Assembly (NCBI GenBank): GCA_022448315.1
Contig: JAKVCA010000037.1
Location: forward strand, 1 to 49,752
DNA: 49,752 bases
Source: Pirellulaceae bacterium
GTDB taxonomy: Bacteria; Planctomycetota; Planctomycetia; Pirellulales; Pirellulaceae
Reading direction: 5' to 3'
Made by a program: the position numbers and the translations under genes. The stretch's first letter is position 1. Each line of letters begins with the position of its first letter. The notes below the pieces were generated by a model. It ran no database searches. It was not told where the DNA came from and saw only the letters and a program-made list of their open reading frames with translations. This document shows, piece by piece, positions 34,206 to 43,710 of the stretch.

Positions 34206-36776
34206 TCAGCTTAACGGGTTATCCGAAGTGAGAGGTTTCCGCCCGGATAGAACCGGTTTAGATTTTCGATGACGACTTGAGTGGAATCTGTTTTTCCCAT
34301 CGGGGGAGGCTGCCAGTTTGGACTGTTCGTCTGACCAGCCCCGCGCGTGAACCCGAAGTTCTTTTCGACTCAGGCTGAGTAACCACTTGATCGTGGCGAC
34401 GGTTTGTTCTCGCTCGGTGTTAGTTATCACTCTGGGACCGTGCCGATACCAATGTGCCGACATCGAAGTCAGGATGGATCGAGAGTCCAGAGATTCTGGC
34501 ATGATCCGACACAGACTCCGCCGGAAAAACTGTTCGATGCTCATGTTGCGAGGTCGATTCAATCCCACGGAGGCAAGTCGCCTTGGCCCTAACCATCCGA
34601 TCTGACCTGCATGGCATTGCGATCGAAGCTTGATTCGAAGTGAGAACCAACCACAAACCAATGCATCGGCCAAGCGAGCTCTCGTGACCCATAGTGTGGT
34701 CAAAATGATGGCCACGGTCAGGAGTGTTGGCCAGTAAAGTGCCAGGAAACGACCGGTCGTCAAGGCCACCAACCGAGCTCGATCCCCCCACGTCCACACG
34801 GCAGCCGAGTCTTTGTAACCCGGGGTAGGCTCAAGCAAGATCCATCGGCCATTTTCAACACAGACTTCAAGCCAAACGTGAGCATCCGCGAAATGTACCT
34901 TCGTCACACCCTCGACCCGATCGTAATTTTCGGGCGGGGCATAATATCCGGCCACTAACCGTGTGGCATAACCTAATTCTCGGAGGACGAGCGCGGCCGT
35001 GGTTGCAAACAAGTAGTCGGCTCCCTCGCCACGCGTGAAAAAGGTGGCCAAATCCGTCGCATCGCGAGACGCATGCTGGATTTTGGTTTCCGGAGTGGAC
35101 TTTGGCGCAAGTCGAAAATCATTTCGGATTCCCGAGACAACACTTTCGACTTCAAACCAATCCGATCGTCCCTCAATTCCATACTTTGTCGCCAGGTCAC
35201 GGACGTGCGTTGTAATCCGTGCCAAGGTCTCTGAATCTGGGAGGGTCTCTGGAGCCGGAGTTTCGTTCTCCTGATTTTGGGTTGTCCGAGAATCAAACAA
35301 TGACCGGGTCATGGTTTTTTTCATGGATTCTTCGGCCAACAACATGGGTCGATGACCGCCGGAATTTACATGAATGATGGTCAGGGAAGGGATGCTTTCT
35401 CGACCAGACATCGAAAGATGGTCGGTCGAAGACCACTGAAAAAAATCGAGTCGGTCGACTTTGTCAATATGCCACGCTTTGAGGTACGGAGGCATCGGAA
35501 CGTGGGCCGAGGAGTAGTTGATTATGCGAAGACGGTGTTCTCTTCCAGGAACCTCCCAGTCTTCAACTCGTCTCGGAATCGAAAACCATGGCTTGCCATA
35601 GTTCTTGCGAAAGGTGATGCCCTTTCCCTGAAAATCGGGTTCACTTTTCCACCACGATTCTCCATCAAATTGGTCAAAACGATCGATGGCAACATGGAGC
35701 GGGGAAACGCCTATCAACTGCAAGACTTCCGCTCCCAGTCGTCCCTGGCCTTTTGTCGTGGTTTTGGGCAATTCCCGTCGAGTTGAAAGGCCTTGCTTCG
35801 CTTGACTTGACTGGTCGAGTTGTTGGTGATTTTCACGAAAGTTCTCCGATTCCAACCCAATCGCCCGCTCCATGGTCTTGGACTTCTTCTTAGGTTCACC
35901 ATAGAGGTCATTGAAGGCGTCATACAAAGTGGGTTGATCGGACTCAAGGAACAGGTCGGTTTCAACCGGGCCAAAGGAATCTGCCTGGTCCGTTCCTCCG
36001 ACCAGTTGTTCTCCATCACCGACCCCAGAGCGAGCGTAGGGATCAGAGGAATTCTCACCGCCCGAACTTGGCATAAAACCGGCCAATGCACTCCATGTGG
36101 TCTGGGGCCGGGCGAGGCCAAAAAGAAGGACAATGGCGACGAGAAGCAGGATCGTGCCCAGCTTTACGGTCCAAAGAGATTCGGTCTGCGTGCTGCTTAA
36201 CGCCGGTTTCAATCGTTGCCAGTGTTCACCAAACATCCACCAGCCACTGGCGACGAGAAAGAAAGCAGCGAGCCAGACGACTTGGGGATTGTCTGAAATT
36301 GCCGATACAAATATCACCACGGCAAGGTTGCAAGCGAAAGCAATTTCTCGCCAGCGGGTTTTTCGAGTTCCAAGACAGAAAAGCATGGCGAGTTGCTGGA
36401 GGGAGGCGATGAGCCGAGTCTCAAACGCTTCTCCACTTTCCAGCAAGTTTCGGCTTACCACGTCCAGAAGCCAGACACTCGCGATCATGGTCGTGCCCGT
36501 AATCAACAGGATCACGTTTTCTCGGGTGCGATCCGCAGACGCTTTGTTTTCGTACCGTTGGCGGAGGAATAAAAATCCGGCGACGCAAAGGACTCCGAAA
36601 AGGGCTTGAAGCACGACAAGAATGGGCATGTAGTGAGATTGGCAGCGGACTGCTGTGACGAGGCAAGCGGCAAGAAGCGTTAAGCCCCAAATCCCACCAG
36701 AGGGAAGCGGTTTGCTACCTGCGGATAGTGCGTCCACTTTTTTCGTGGTTTTGACCACTCGATTAAGCGATAACAC
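34206..36776 (-). CDS. TgpA-like membrane protein with a substituted transglutaminase site
   Basis: 856 residues from a GTG at 36776, fixed by GGGAGGA 8 nt upstream and overlapping the DUF58 stop by 14 nt; the longer frame is a shadow. The N-terminal half has several membrane segments, followed by a large soluble domain and one further helix, as in TgpA/DUF3488 proteins. The transglutaminase core is recognisable (ATTAALVLRELGYATRLVAGYY; DAHVWLEV; LLEPTPG), but the expected Cys is D587 (GADYLFA) and the expected Asp is E649, while H633 remains. It is probably inactive as a cysteine enzyme, or acts by another route. Confidence 0.88.
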   Translation of the reverse strand: MLSLNRVVKTTKKVDALSAGSKPLPSGGIWGLTLLAACLVTAVRCQSHYMPILVVLQALFGVLCVAGFLFLRQRYENKASADRTRENVILLITGTTMIASVWLLDVVSRNLLESGEAFETRLIASLQQLAMLFCLGTRKTRWREIAFACNLAVVIFVSAISDNPQVVWLAAFFLVASGWWMFGEHWQRLKPALSSTQTESLWTVKLGTILLLVAIVLLFGLARPQTTWSALAGFMPSSGGENSSDPYARSGVGDGEQLVGGTDQADSFGPVETDLFLESDQPTLYDAFNDLYGEPKKKSKTMERAIGLESENFRENHQQLDQSSQAKQGLSTRRELPKTTTKGQGRLGAEVLQLIGVSPLHVAIDRFDQFDGESWWKSEPDFQGKGITFRKNYGKPWFSIPRRVEDWEVPGREHRLRIINYSSAHVPMPPYLKAWHIDKVDRLDFFQWSSTDHLSMSGRESIPSLTIIHVNSGGHRPMLLAEESMKKTMTRSLFDSRTTQNQENETPAPETLPDSETLARITTHVRDLATKYGIEGRSDWFEVESVVSGIRNDFRLAPKSTPETKIQHASRDATDLATFFTRGEGADYLFATTAALVLRELGYATRLVAGYYAPPENYDRVEGVTKVHFADAHVWLEVCVENGRWILLEPTPGYKDSAAVWTWGDRARLVALTTGRFLALYWPTLLTVAIILTTLWVTRARLADALVCGWFSLRIKLRSQCHAGQIGWLGPRRLASVGLNRPRNMSIEQFFRRSLCRIMPESLDSRSILTSMSAHWYRHGPRVITNTEREQTVATIKWLLSLSRKELRVHARGWSDEQSKLAASPDGKNRFHSSRHRKSKPVLSGRKPLTSDNPLS

Positions 36777-38073
36777 GGTGAGTGTCCTCCCGTGAAAAAC
36801 ACGCCTGCCAATAAAGCCGGAATTCTTTTTCACACCATTCGAGTTCGGATTCGAAATCCTCAAAGTCAGGCAATTCTCCGTGCGTCCATAACTTTGGCAG
36901 GTGAAAGGCCATCCAATCTGAATGTGTGGGCATCGCTGCGGCGGTGTGATCCTCGCCAAGTATGAATTCCCAAACACCCTCATCCCAAAGATCACGCTGA
37001 CTGGCAACTTCGGTTCGTGAACAAATCATCTCGTGGAGGTCGCACTCGGCCATCAACTCCAGAAGGCGATTCAATGAGGAGGGGCCGGGCGCGATCGGGT
37101 ACCATTGGTTTTCAATGTACAACTCGAGGCGGTTCCCTTGAGACAATAAAGTCCGACCGACGGTCGAGAGCCAGCGACGAAGGAGACGTTGGTGACCGGC
37201 TTGAAGGTTGCCCCGTTTCTGGTCTGCGGAGGAAAGGACGATACGTAGGCGGGGTTGTGTCGGCATACCACCCTGTTTGACGATGAGTTTTCCTTGACGT
37301 GCAGATTGTGACCAGTGCACCATCCGGAGTGAATCGCCTTCGTACCAAGGACGGAGTCCGGTCATGTCACCATCTCTTCCCGGCTGACTGCCTGCCTCGC
37401 CGAAGGCGAGTACGGTTCCGCGAAATGCGGCTCGATCGGTCAAGTTGAAGTCCATCGACCAAGGAACCACAAGGGTCGTATCAAGGACAGTGATCGCTTT
37501 GCGACTTCGGTAGACATCGAATGGGAAACTGCACTCGAGAAGCGGTTGGGCTTGAGGGATACGACCAATTCGGGGGAGATGCCAAGTCAATTCATAAGTG
37601 GATCGGGTCAATCCGTTCACCTTGGATAATGCCAACGGCGGCCGGGGCTCTTCTTCCGCTTCGAGCCCATCCTCAGAGGGCAACTGCTCTTCTTCAACGA
37701 TGGCGAGGCCGAACAACGGAGTGGGCCAGGCATTTCTTATTCGAACTGCCAGCTGTATCGGCTCACCTTCGACGACCACAGGTTCGCCGCCACACCAATC
37801 GGCTGAGACACCCCAAGTCGAAAGTTTAGGCCACATGAGTCCGATCAGCCAAAGTCCAAAAATACCTCCGGCAATGCTCCAAAGCGAGGGTGTAATGAAT
37901 AGCGCGAGCGCGATTGTCATCAGTCCGGCTAATGGCAACCAGCCCACCGGGCGATAAATCACTCGGAAGTATCGATTCCAGCCTGGACAATAGTCTGTCG
38001 TACTGTGCTTAAAGCACCATTTCACGACCTTGGCGAGCTGGATGAAAGGTTGTTGAATCCAATGGAAGCCCAT
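36763..38073 (-). CDS. DUF58-domain protein
   Basis: 436 residues from an ATG at 38073; the in-frame extension upstream has no membrane or family features. Two membrane segments lie at about 47-83, then a beta-sandwich-like region, then the DUF58 signature GRDGDMTGLRPWYEGDSLRM (233-252) followed by VHWSQSARQGKLIVKQ. DUF58 proteins work with MoxR ATPases and often resemble von Willebrand A domains. The gene leads the minus-strand cluster DUF58 - TgpA-like - MoxR and overlaps the next gene. Confidence 0.9.
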   Translation of the reverse strand: MGFHWIQQPFIQLAKVVKWCFKHSTTDYCPGWNRYFRVIYRPVGWLPLAGLMTIALALFITPSLWSIAGGIFGLWLIGLMWPKLSTWGVSADWCGGEPVVVEGEPIQLAVRIRNAWPTPLFGLAIVEEEQLPSEDGLEAEEEPRPPLALSKVNGLTRSTYELTWHLPRIGRIPQAQPLLECSFPFDVYRSRKAITVLDTTLVVPWSMDFNLTDRAAFRGTVLAFGEAGSQPGRDGDMTGLRPWYEGDSLRMVHWSQSARQGKLIVKQGGMPTQPRLRIVLSSADQKRGNLQAGHQRLLRRWLSTVGRTLLSQGNRLELYIENQWYPIAPGPSSLNRLLELMAECDLHEMICSRTEVASQRDLWDEGVWEFILGEDHTAAAMPTHSDWMAFHLPKLWTHGELPDFEDFESELEWCEKEFRLYWQACFSREDTHRVIA

Positions 38074-38430
38074 ATTTTTACCGTCTGCAAACTGCAATTT
38101 TGCCTGAAACCCCGCGTCGATTACGCTTCGTGATCCGTGCCATAATCTGCAGGGGCCACTCAAATATGTTGACGTCGCATTCGCCGAGTGATTGAAGGAA
38201 ATTTTCCCGTCAATCAGATTTTGCAACAGGGGAGGTAGGGATATTCGAATCCCCGTGGGTAAAGTCAATCTGGGTGCGGCAAAACGGAGAGCGAGACGTC
38301 GATGAGGATGAGGCGAGTTCAGAAATAAAGTGCTTAGTGATCGCCAGGGCCGAATGTGTTTTCACAGTGCGCGTCCCTAAGACGTGGGCCCCGGAAAGTC
38401 AGCCATGGTTCGGTTTGAAACCGTCTTTGG
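38074..38430. other. Intergenic region upstream of the DUF58 gene
   Basis: 357 nt; no supported gene. The plus-strand frame at 38274-38501 lacks features. It should carry the promoter for the minus-strand DUF58 cluster. Confidence 0.35.
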
Positions 38431-38871
38431 TTAAGCACTTGGCGGGCCCCGCGCCCATTGGTTCGACGGAAAGCCTTGCCGCTTTTTATGGATCACGCTA
38501 AGCGACTCGGTATGACAAGTCTGGGTGGCGACGCCGAGTCGTTCCAGTGAATCCTCACCAGTTTGCGACAATAACTGACAAAAGATGCAATCAGATTGAA
38601 TTCGAGCGTCATGTTCCAAAGCGACACTCGTGAGCCGCTCGGCCGACATTCTGCACGGAATACGATTCCTCACAATTGAGTCGTCGTGGCAAGCATGATT
38701 GTGGTCACAGCCGTGCGAATGCAGGCCGTTACTGCCCGGCCCATGGTGCGACGCACATTCGTGATTGACGCTTAGGGCGGCAACGGCATGCATCGTATGT
38801 GGCCCGCCAGCAATGATGCATTGGCCGGCCAACAAGATGCCGGCGATGTAGGTTTTTGTCTTGGAATGCAT
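38431..38871 (-). CDS. Small exported His/Cys-rich protein
   Basis: 146 residues with a signal peptide (1-22 or so). The mature start is rich in His and Cys: NHECASHHGPG, HSHGCDHNHACHDD (about 36-64), and later CIFCQLLSQTG. This resembles small exported proteins with Cys/His metal-binding sites (DUF2946-like in spirit), but I cannot name a family. It would bind a transition metal outside the cytoplasm. It lies near the His-repeat lipoprotein and permease but is separated from them by the DUF58 cluster. No ribosome binding site is clear. Confidence 0.62.
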   Translation of the reverse strand: MHSKTKTYIAGILLAGQCIIAGGPHTMHAVAALSVNHECASHHGPGSNGLHSHGCDHNHACHDDSIVRNRIPCRMSAERLTSVALEHDARIQSDCIFCQLLSQTGEDSLERLGVATQTCHTESLSVIHKKRQGFPSNQWARGPPSA

Positions 38872-38978
38872 TGCCCAAAACCACGGTGCGGTGCCATAAA
38901 ACTCGACAAAATCAGTCTAGTTGACACTACGTTTTCGATCAAATGAAAGTTCGACGGCCATGCTTTTGTAAAAAGCAC

Positions 38979-40085
38979 TCAATCCTGAGCAATGGCGACA
39001 ACAGTTTCCGGTCGCTCCACATCAAGCGTGGCAAAATAGTAGTCATTTTGGCCTCCAACTAAAGAGTAGTGGAGCCTCAGATCAAAGTGCTTTGCTTCCC
39101 AACTCCAGGTCCGCGCTGTTTTTGACCGGTTTTCAACAAGGTCTTCTTGGCCTTCGCCAAGTTTTGAACTGATTGCATCTGCCAACAGTTCGGTTTGTTT
39201 GATCTTGTCGAAGACTTCAGCCCGTCGTCCAAAGTTTCGGAACATACGGACACGGATCAGCGTGTCGGCTTCGAACACATAAGAAACCTCAACATATTCT
39301 TCATATCGAAGAACTTTCGCCTTGAGGAAAAAACGGTCGCCATCGGCTCCCTTGTCGATGTTCAAACCCTTCAGGAGGCTTCGGATATCTGCTTCAGTCG
39401 CGGACCATCCCTGTTCGGGGAAGTCTGGAAATCCTAAAACGACGCGTTCCGTCACTGTTTTGGGAATCTCGGGAAAATCGAGGACATTTCGCGTGGAGCT
39501 TGGCTCTGGATTTTGCGGAACCGAGGCGACGGGTGTCTTCGAGGGAGTGGACTGTTCGGTTTCGTCGGAGCGATTTTTCTGAGCGACTTCTTCAATGAAC
39601 TGATCGGCGTCCTGTTTGAATCGACTGAGTGCGTAGATGATGCCCGCCGTGGCGGTAATCAGAACTCCAGTTGCGACCAGGCTTAGTGTTGCAACAAGAA
39701 CTCGATTGATGATCGCCTCGTTTTTCTGGATTCGCTCGCTTTCCTCGGCTTCGTGACGTTGACGCGCCAGACTCTGCTCCGCCGAAGAAAGCGTGGTCAC
39801 AGCGAATTGATTGCGTTGCTTGACCATTTTCGGGTTCGTCGAATAGCCCTTGAATCCGGGCGATACCGCTGAACCTTTCGAAACGTTCTTCAGAGTTTCG
39901 ATGTCATTGAGAAAATCGGTGGGTTCCGATTCTGGAACACGACCTTTAAATCGTTTTCGTCCGTCTGACTTTCGCGGAAGCCGTGTGGCCATTTTGCAGT
40001 TCGGACATTTGACTTTCCGACCTGCAAGCCGAGATGCGACATTCTCTTTAACGAACGAGCAATGAGGGCATTTAAACACGATCAT
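38979..40085 (-). CDS. Zinc-ribbon membrane protein
   Basis: 368 residues from an ATG at 40085. The N-terminus is a zinc ribbon with C6-x2-C9 and C27-x2-C30 (FKCPHC, VKCPNC) typical of planctomycete signalling or sensor-like membrane proteins. A charged stretch with a coiled-coil-like segment (SLARQRHEAEESERIQKN) follows, then one membrane helix at about 126-152, then a C-terminal domain of about 150 residues (TEADIRSLLKGLNID, YEEYVEVSYVFEADTLIRVRMF) of unknown fold. Function is unknown. The short upstream extension of the frame is not used. Confidence 0.75.
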   Translation of the reverse strand: MIVFKCPHCSFVKENVASRLAGRKVKCPNCKMATRLPRKSDGRKRFKGRVPESEPTDFLNDIETLKNVSKGSAVSPGFKGYSTNPKMVKQRNQFAVTTLSSAEQSLARQRHEAEESERIQKNEAIINRVLVATLSLVATGVLITATAGIIYALSRFKQDADQFIEEVAQKNRSDETEQSTPSKTPVASVPQNPEPSSTRNVLDFPEIPKTVTERVVLGFPDFPEQGWSATEADIRSLLKGLNIDKGADGDRFFLKAKVLRYEEYVEVSYVFEADTLIRVRMFRNFGRRAEVFDKIKQTELLADAISSKLGEGQEDLVENRSKTARTWSWEAKHFDLRLHYSLVGGQNDYYFATLDVERPETVVAIAQD

Positions 40086-40353
40086 AGCGCAGCCTAACTG
40101 GATAATCCCTACAGACTCTTTCTGCAGAGCACCACTCGTACGGCTTCGGGGGGCCGACACGAGGTCAGTTCAGACAGCTAATGCGCGACTTGGTATGCGT
40201 ATTTTGGCAGGCAAAACGCAAAAATGCACCCCCAATGTTCTTTTTTAAGCCACAGAATGCCAATTCGTCGGATGTCGATGTTACCCATGAGGGGGGGCGG
40301 CGGTATTAAGGCTGGGATGGAGGTTTTTGTATCTTACTCGGAGTTTGTACCCG

Positions 40354-41496
40354 ATGACTTATGGCCGAGCACGTTTGTGGTTGGGAATTTCAGCCGTAGG
40401 TACACTCGTGCTGACAGCATCAATGGTGTACGCGACCAACCTGCCTCAACAAGTTTTTTCGGAAAGTTTGGAACCGACCCTCACCGCACCGATTTATATC
40501 GGCGGGGTCTGTCTTGCCGTAGCGATATTACTAGCACCTTTCGACTTGATGGGTGGTTTTGTCTTGCCCAATCGTTTCGCGAAGACGAATCAGTCTTTCG
40601 CTAACTGGTCGCGTCGCTACTTCAGGGCTGTCGGCACTCAAATCGCCTGCTTTACATTCTTTGGTTCGGCTCTACTTTGGACGAGCCAATTGTTCGGCAC
40701 GCTCGTCGGTTGGTTGGTGATTCCCGTTTTCATGTTCGCCGCCTTAAAAATACAGAATCATTACCATGAGAGTCGGTCCAAGCGAGTCGGTGGACGGATT
40801 AAAAACCTGTATCGCGCGACTCGAATTACAGAACGTTGGCAGATCAAGCTCCCCGAAATTGTGGTAGTTGAACACGAGGACCCGGGTTTCACGGGTGGGA
40901 TCGTTGGCTTCGGGCATCAGATCAAGATGATCATTCCTGAAGCTTGGTTGAGGTTTTCCGAAGAGCACCTCGCACTTGTCCTATCGCGTCGGGCGATTGC
41001 GGTTCAAAATCGAAGTTACCAACGTGGACTTTTACTTGGGTTCCTATGGAACACGTCCGGCATGATCTTTTGCTCTTTACTACCTAACGCAAGCTTGACG
41101 TCGCTATCTGGAATGACCACCGTCTTTTGCGGATTCACTTTATGGTCGTTTTTGGGCCTGCTTGTTTTACCGACCCTCAGTCGCTCCGCCTCGTTGATCA
41201 TCGACCAACAATTGCTCGAGCGTCAGGTGCCAAAAGAGTTGATTCTGGAAACAGCATCATCGATGGATGCGCTACAAGACGATGAACCCGAGCGACCAGG
41301 GTTCATTGAAACCATTTTTCACCCGATTCCGAGTGTTCGCAGTCGAGACGATTCGCATAGACGAGTTCTCTGGCCGGCATGGAATGCGGCTCGCTCGACC
41401 CTTTTCCTGTCGTGGCCCTGCCTTGGTTTTCTCTCACGAGCAGTTCATTGCAATCTTGGCCGACCCGAACTTTGGACCATGCTGCCGATTGACTAG
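40354..41496 (+). CDS. M48-like membrane protein lacking the HExxH site
   Basis: 380 residues from an ATG at 40354; the frame extends to a TTG at 40327. It has about five hydrophobic segments. The central part matches the layout of M48 peptidases: LPEIVVVEHEDPGFTGGIVG, then IKMIIPEAWLRFSEEHLALVLSRRAIAVQNRS. In active M48 enzymes the last stretch reads VL-x-HE-x-x-H; here those positions are R212, R213 and A216. The normal later Glu ligand is also not seen. It is probably a pseudopeptidase, perhaps a regulator or scaffold. Convergent with the next gene. Confidence 0.68.
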   Translation: MTYGRARLWLGISAVGTLVLTASMVYATNLPQQVFSESLEPTLTAPIYIGGVCLAVAILLAPFDLMGGFVLPNRFAKTNQSFANWSRRYFRAVGTQIACFTFFGSALLWTSQLFGTLVGWLVIPVFMFAALKIQNHYHESRSKRVGGRIKNLYRATRITERWQIKLPEIVVVEHEDPGFTGGIVGFGHQIKMIIPEAWLRFSEEHLALVLSRRAIAVQNRSYQRGLLLGFLWNTSGMIFCSLLPNASLTSLSGMTTVFCGFTLWSFLGLLVLPTLSRSASLIIDQQLLERQVPKELILETASSMDALQDDEPERPGFIETIFHPIPSVRSRDDSHRRVLWPAWNAARSTLFLSWPCLGFLSRAVHCNLGRPELWTMLPID

Positions 41497-41523
41497 CGTC
41501 GTCGGGCTGCTGTGACGGTAAGA

Positions 41524-41940
41524 CTAGAGGCCAAATTGACGCAAAATCCAGCCGATCGCAGCGAGCAACACGAAAACACCGAAGACAGATAACAGCAACC
41601 AGTGCACTGGCGTCCGGTGGGTCCGGCCACGTGGGATCAGACCAGTAGACCATTCGTCAAGTTTTTCAAGTTGATCGGTTTTTTCCAAGCTCCACCAGAA
41701 ATCGCTATGATTGCGCTCGTCATCAAGAACAGCCCCGAACAGATGGGTCCGCGCTCCGTCCTGATCTCGGATGTCGCACTCGAAGCGAAAAAGTTGAAGC
41801 CAACCTGGTCGTGAAATCGCATGAAGTTCGACCTCTTGAAAGGTTGCTGCATCACCTGAAAACCCTACAGAACTGAGATGATCACGGATATCTTTTTCGG
41901 TGACTCGGTTTCCAATCAGCGGTCGTGTTCGATTCTTCAT
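41524..41940 (-). CDS. Small hypothetical protein with C-terminal membrane anchor
   Basis: 138 residues from an ATG at 41940 (M10 of the longer frame). The soluble N-terminal part has mixed alpha/beta character (TEKDIRDHLSSVGFSG, LQLFRFECDIRDQDG, FWWSLEKTDQ), and a hydrophobic segment lies at the C-terminus (LLLSVFGVFVLLAAIGWIL). It would be a tail-anchored membrane protein. No family is recognised. It is convergent with the M48-like gene and 28 nt from its stop. Confidence 0.65.
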   Translation of the reverse strand: MKNRTRPLIGNRVTEKDIRDHLSSVGFSGDAATFQEVELHAISRPGWLQLFRFECDIRDQDGARTHLFGAVLDDERNHSDFWWSLEKTDQLEKLDEWSTGLIPRGRTHRTPVHWLLLSVFGVFVLLAAIGWILRQFGL

Positions 41941-42222
41941 GGTCTTGGACTCGGTAAATAACGACAAGATTTCGGTTCTTTCATTTCCGCCCCTTCGGGA
42001 AATTCATAACACCTTTGAGGAGCGAGTCGTTTCGATTGGCCTACCGCAGCAAACTTATTGTTTCTGATTTCTAGCGCGATAACGGTGAGAAATCTCACCA
42101 AAAACAGTGGTCGCTAGCGATCATTGGCAGCCATTGAGGCAAGCGAGAGAGGGTCTATGGTGCTGGCACTAATCGACGGTCACGCGTTCGCCGACTTCGG
42201 CCGAAACTCCGAGCGGATGAGT

Positions 42223-43710
42223 TCATCGGTAGAGTCTCAAAGTCGTTTCGGTGCGGATCAACAAACCTTCGGCTGTCGGCGCGGGAGTCGCAAAAACGGG
42301 GTCAGTGAACGAGCCCTGCGAAATCACGTCCAGTTCATCTTTTGTGATTCGAGCGATGGTCCAGTCTCCCGCGTTGGAGATCAGGTAGAGCAGGTCTTGC
42401 CAGAGGACGGGGGAACTGGTGTAACGTCCCCGGCTCTGTAGGCGACCCTTCTTGATGGTCTGACCACCTTGCAGCGAGATGAAGTTGTAGATGCCCCCAT
42501 CTTCGATGGTAAAAACTTGATCGTCGCAAACGAGTGGGTTTGACATTTCAGGAACCCCACGGGTCGCGGTCCATGTCAAATCCTGGTCCGTGTATTGACC
42601 CTTTTTACCGAGAGCGAGGCGAGCCATTTTGTTGCGGTTGCTCGCGAACTCCTCGGTGGCCACTCGATATTCGTTGGCATCAACGCGACCATTTTTGTTG
42701 CGGTCGCAGAATGCTCCGAGGATAAAAGCCAGCCGAATGGTTCGACCCGGAGCGCCCCGCTCCACTTCAGGTCTCAACATCAGTTGATCGGACCTTGGAA
42801 TCTGGGAAAGATCGATCTCAAGATCATCCTCGGTGGGAAATTTTCGCCGAAGCGAATCAAAATCGGGGAGGGTCAGTGGATCGCCCTCACTTCCTGTCCC
42901 ACGGTTTGAAAAAATGAACGAGTTGTCCACATAAATCGGGACGCTGATGGGCTCGAATGGATACCCTGAATTCCACGCGATGAGATCTCCGGTTTCTGCA
43001 TTGTAAATTTGGCTTACGGGTGTCCCGTTGACCGCGATCATCAGGCTTCCGTCATTGAGTCGCATGATCAAAGGGGTGGAGTTGTTGGCCGAGTTCAGCG
43101 GCCTGTCGACGGACCAGACTTCCTTGCCCGTGGAGAGGGCGTAGCATTTCAAAAAACTGCCTTCTTTCGAATCCTTGAGAAGGTAGATGCGTTGACCATC
43201 GGATACCGGAGATGTTGAGACACCGTATTGCACGGTTGCGACAGGGATGCGGTGTTCCCAGAGCTTTCGTCCGTTGCTTGAGTAACGAATCAGGCCATAG
43301 GAACCAAAGTAAGAAACGACGCCATCCTCATCTGCGCAACACGTTGGGGTCGCGAAGGAGTTGAAGGGATGGATGTTCTCCCATTCGGTGACGGATTCAG
43401 CTGTTTTCCATAGCTGCTTACCCGTTTTGATCTCAAAACAATGTGTCGATACCGTGGAAGCATCGCGGTCCGCGCTGGTGAGGTAGATGCGGTTTCCAGA
43501 GATGACCGGCGAGCTGTGCCCTTGGGGTAAATCAATGCTCCAGCGCTGATTCTTCTCAGCCAAGTCCGTGACCGGCTTGCCGGCTGTGAACGATGACTGA
43601 AGGGAGCCACCACGAAACTGGGACCATTCCTGACCTGAGGTCGAGGCAATCGCCACCCACATTTGAATCAGGGTAAAACTGACCATGCAAAGGGCAAGGT
43701 TCTTTCGCAT
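42223..43710 (-). CDS. Secreted PQQ-like beta-propeller with EF-hand insertion
   Basis: 495 residues with a signal peptide (1-27, ending STSGQ) and the planctomycete start EWSQFRGGSLQSSF. Blade motifs include CFEIKTGKQLWKT and CYALSTGKEVWSV. Between blades lies a perfect EF-hand loop at 336-347: D-R-N-K-N-G-R-V-D-A-N-E, with ligands at 1, 3, 5, 9 and 12. Such loops bind calcium. The group's function is unknown. It stands alone, divergent from the ceramidase-like gene. Confidence 0.87.
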   Translation of the reverse strand: MRKNLALCMVSFTLIQMWVAIASTSGQEWSQFRGGSLQSSFTAGKPVTDLAEKNQRWSIDLPQGHSSPVISGNRIYLTSADRDASTVSTHCFEIKTGKQLWKTAESVTEWENIHPFNSFATPTCCADEDGVVSYFGSYGLIRYSSNGRKLWEHRIPVATVQYGVSTSPVSDGQRIYLLKDSKEGSFLKCYALSTGKEVWSVDRPLNSANNSTPLIMRLNDGSLMIAVNGTPVSQIYNAETGDLIAWNSGYPFEPISVPIYVDNSFIFSNRGTGSEGDPLTLPDFDSLRRKFPTEDDLEIDLSQIPRSDQLMLRPEVERGAPGRTIRLAFILGAFCDRNKNGRVDANEYRVATEEFASNRNKMARLALGKKGQYTDQDLTWTATRGVPEMSNPLVCDDQVFTIEDGGIYNFISLQGGQTIKKGRLQSRGRYTSSPVLWQDLLYLISNAGDWTIARITKDELDVISQGSFTDPVFATPAPTAEGLLIRTETTLRLYR

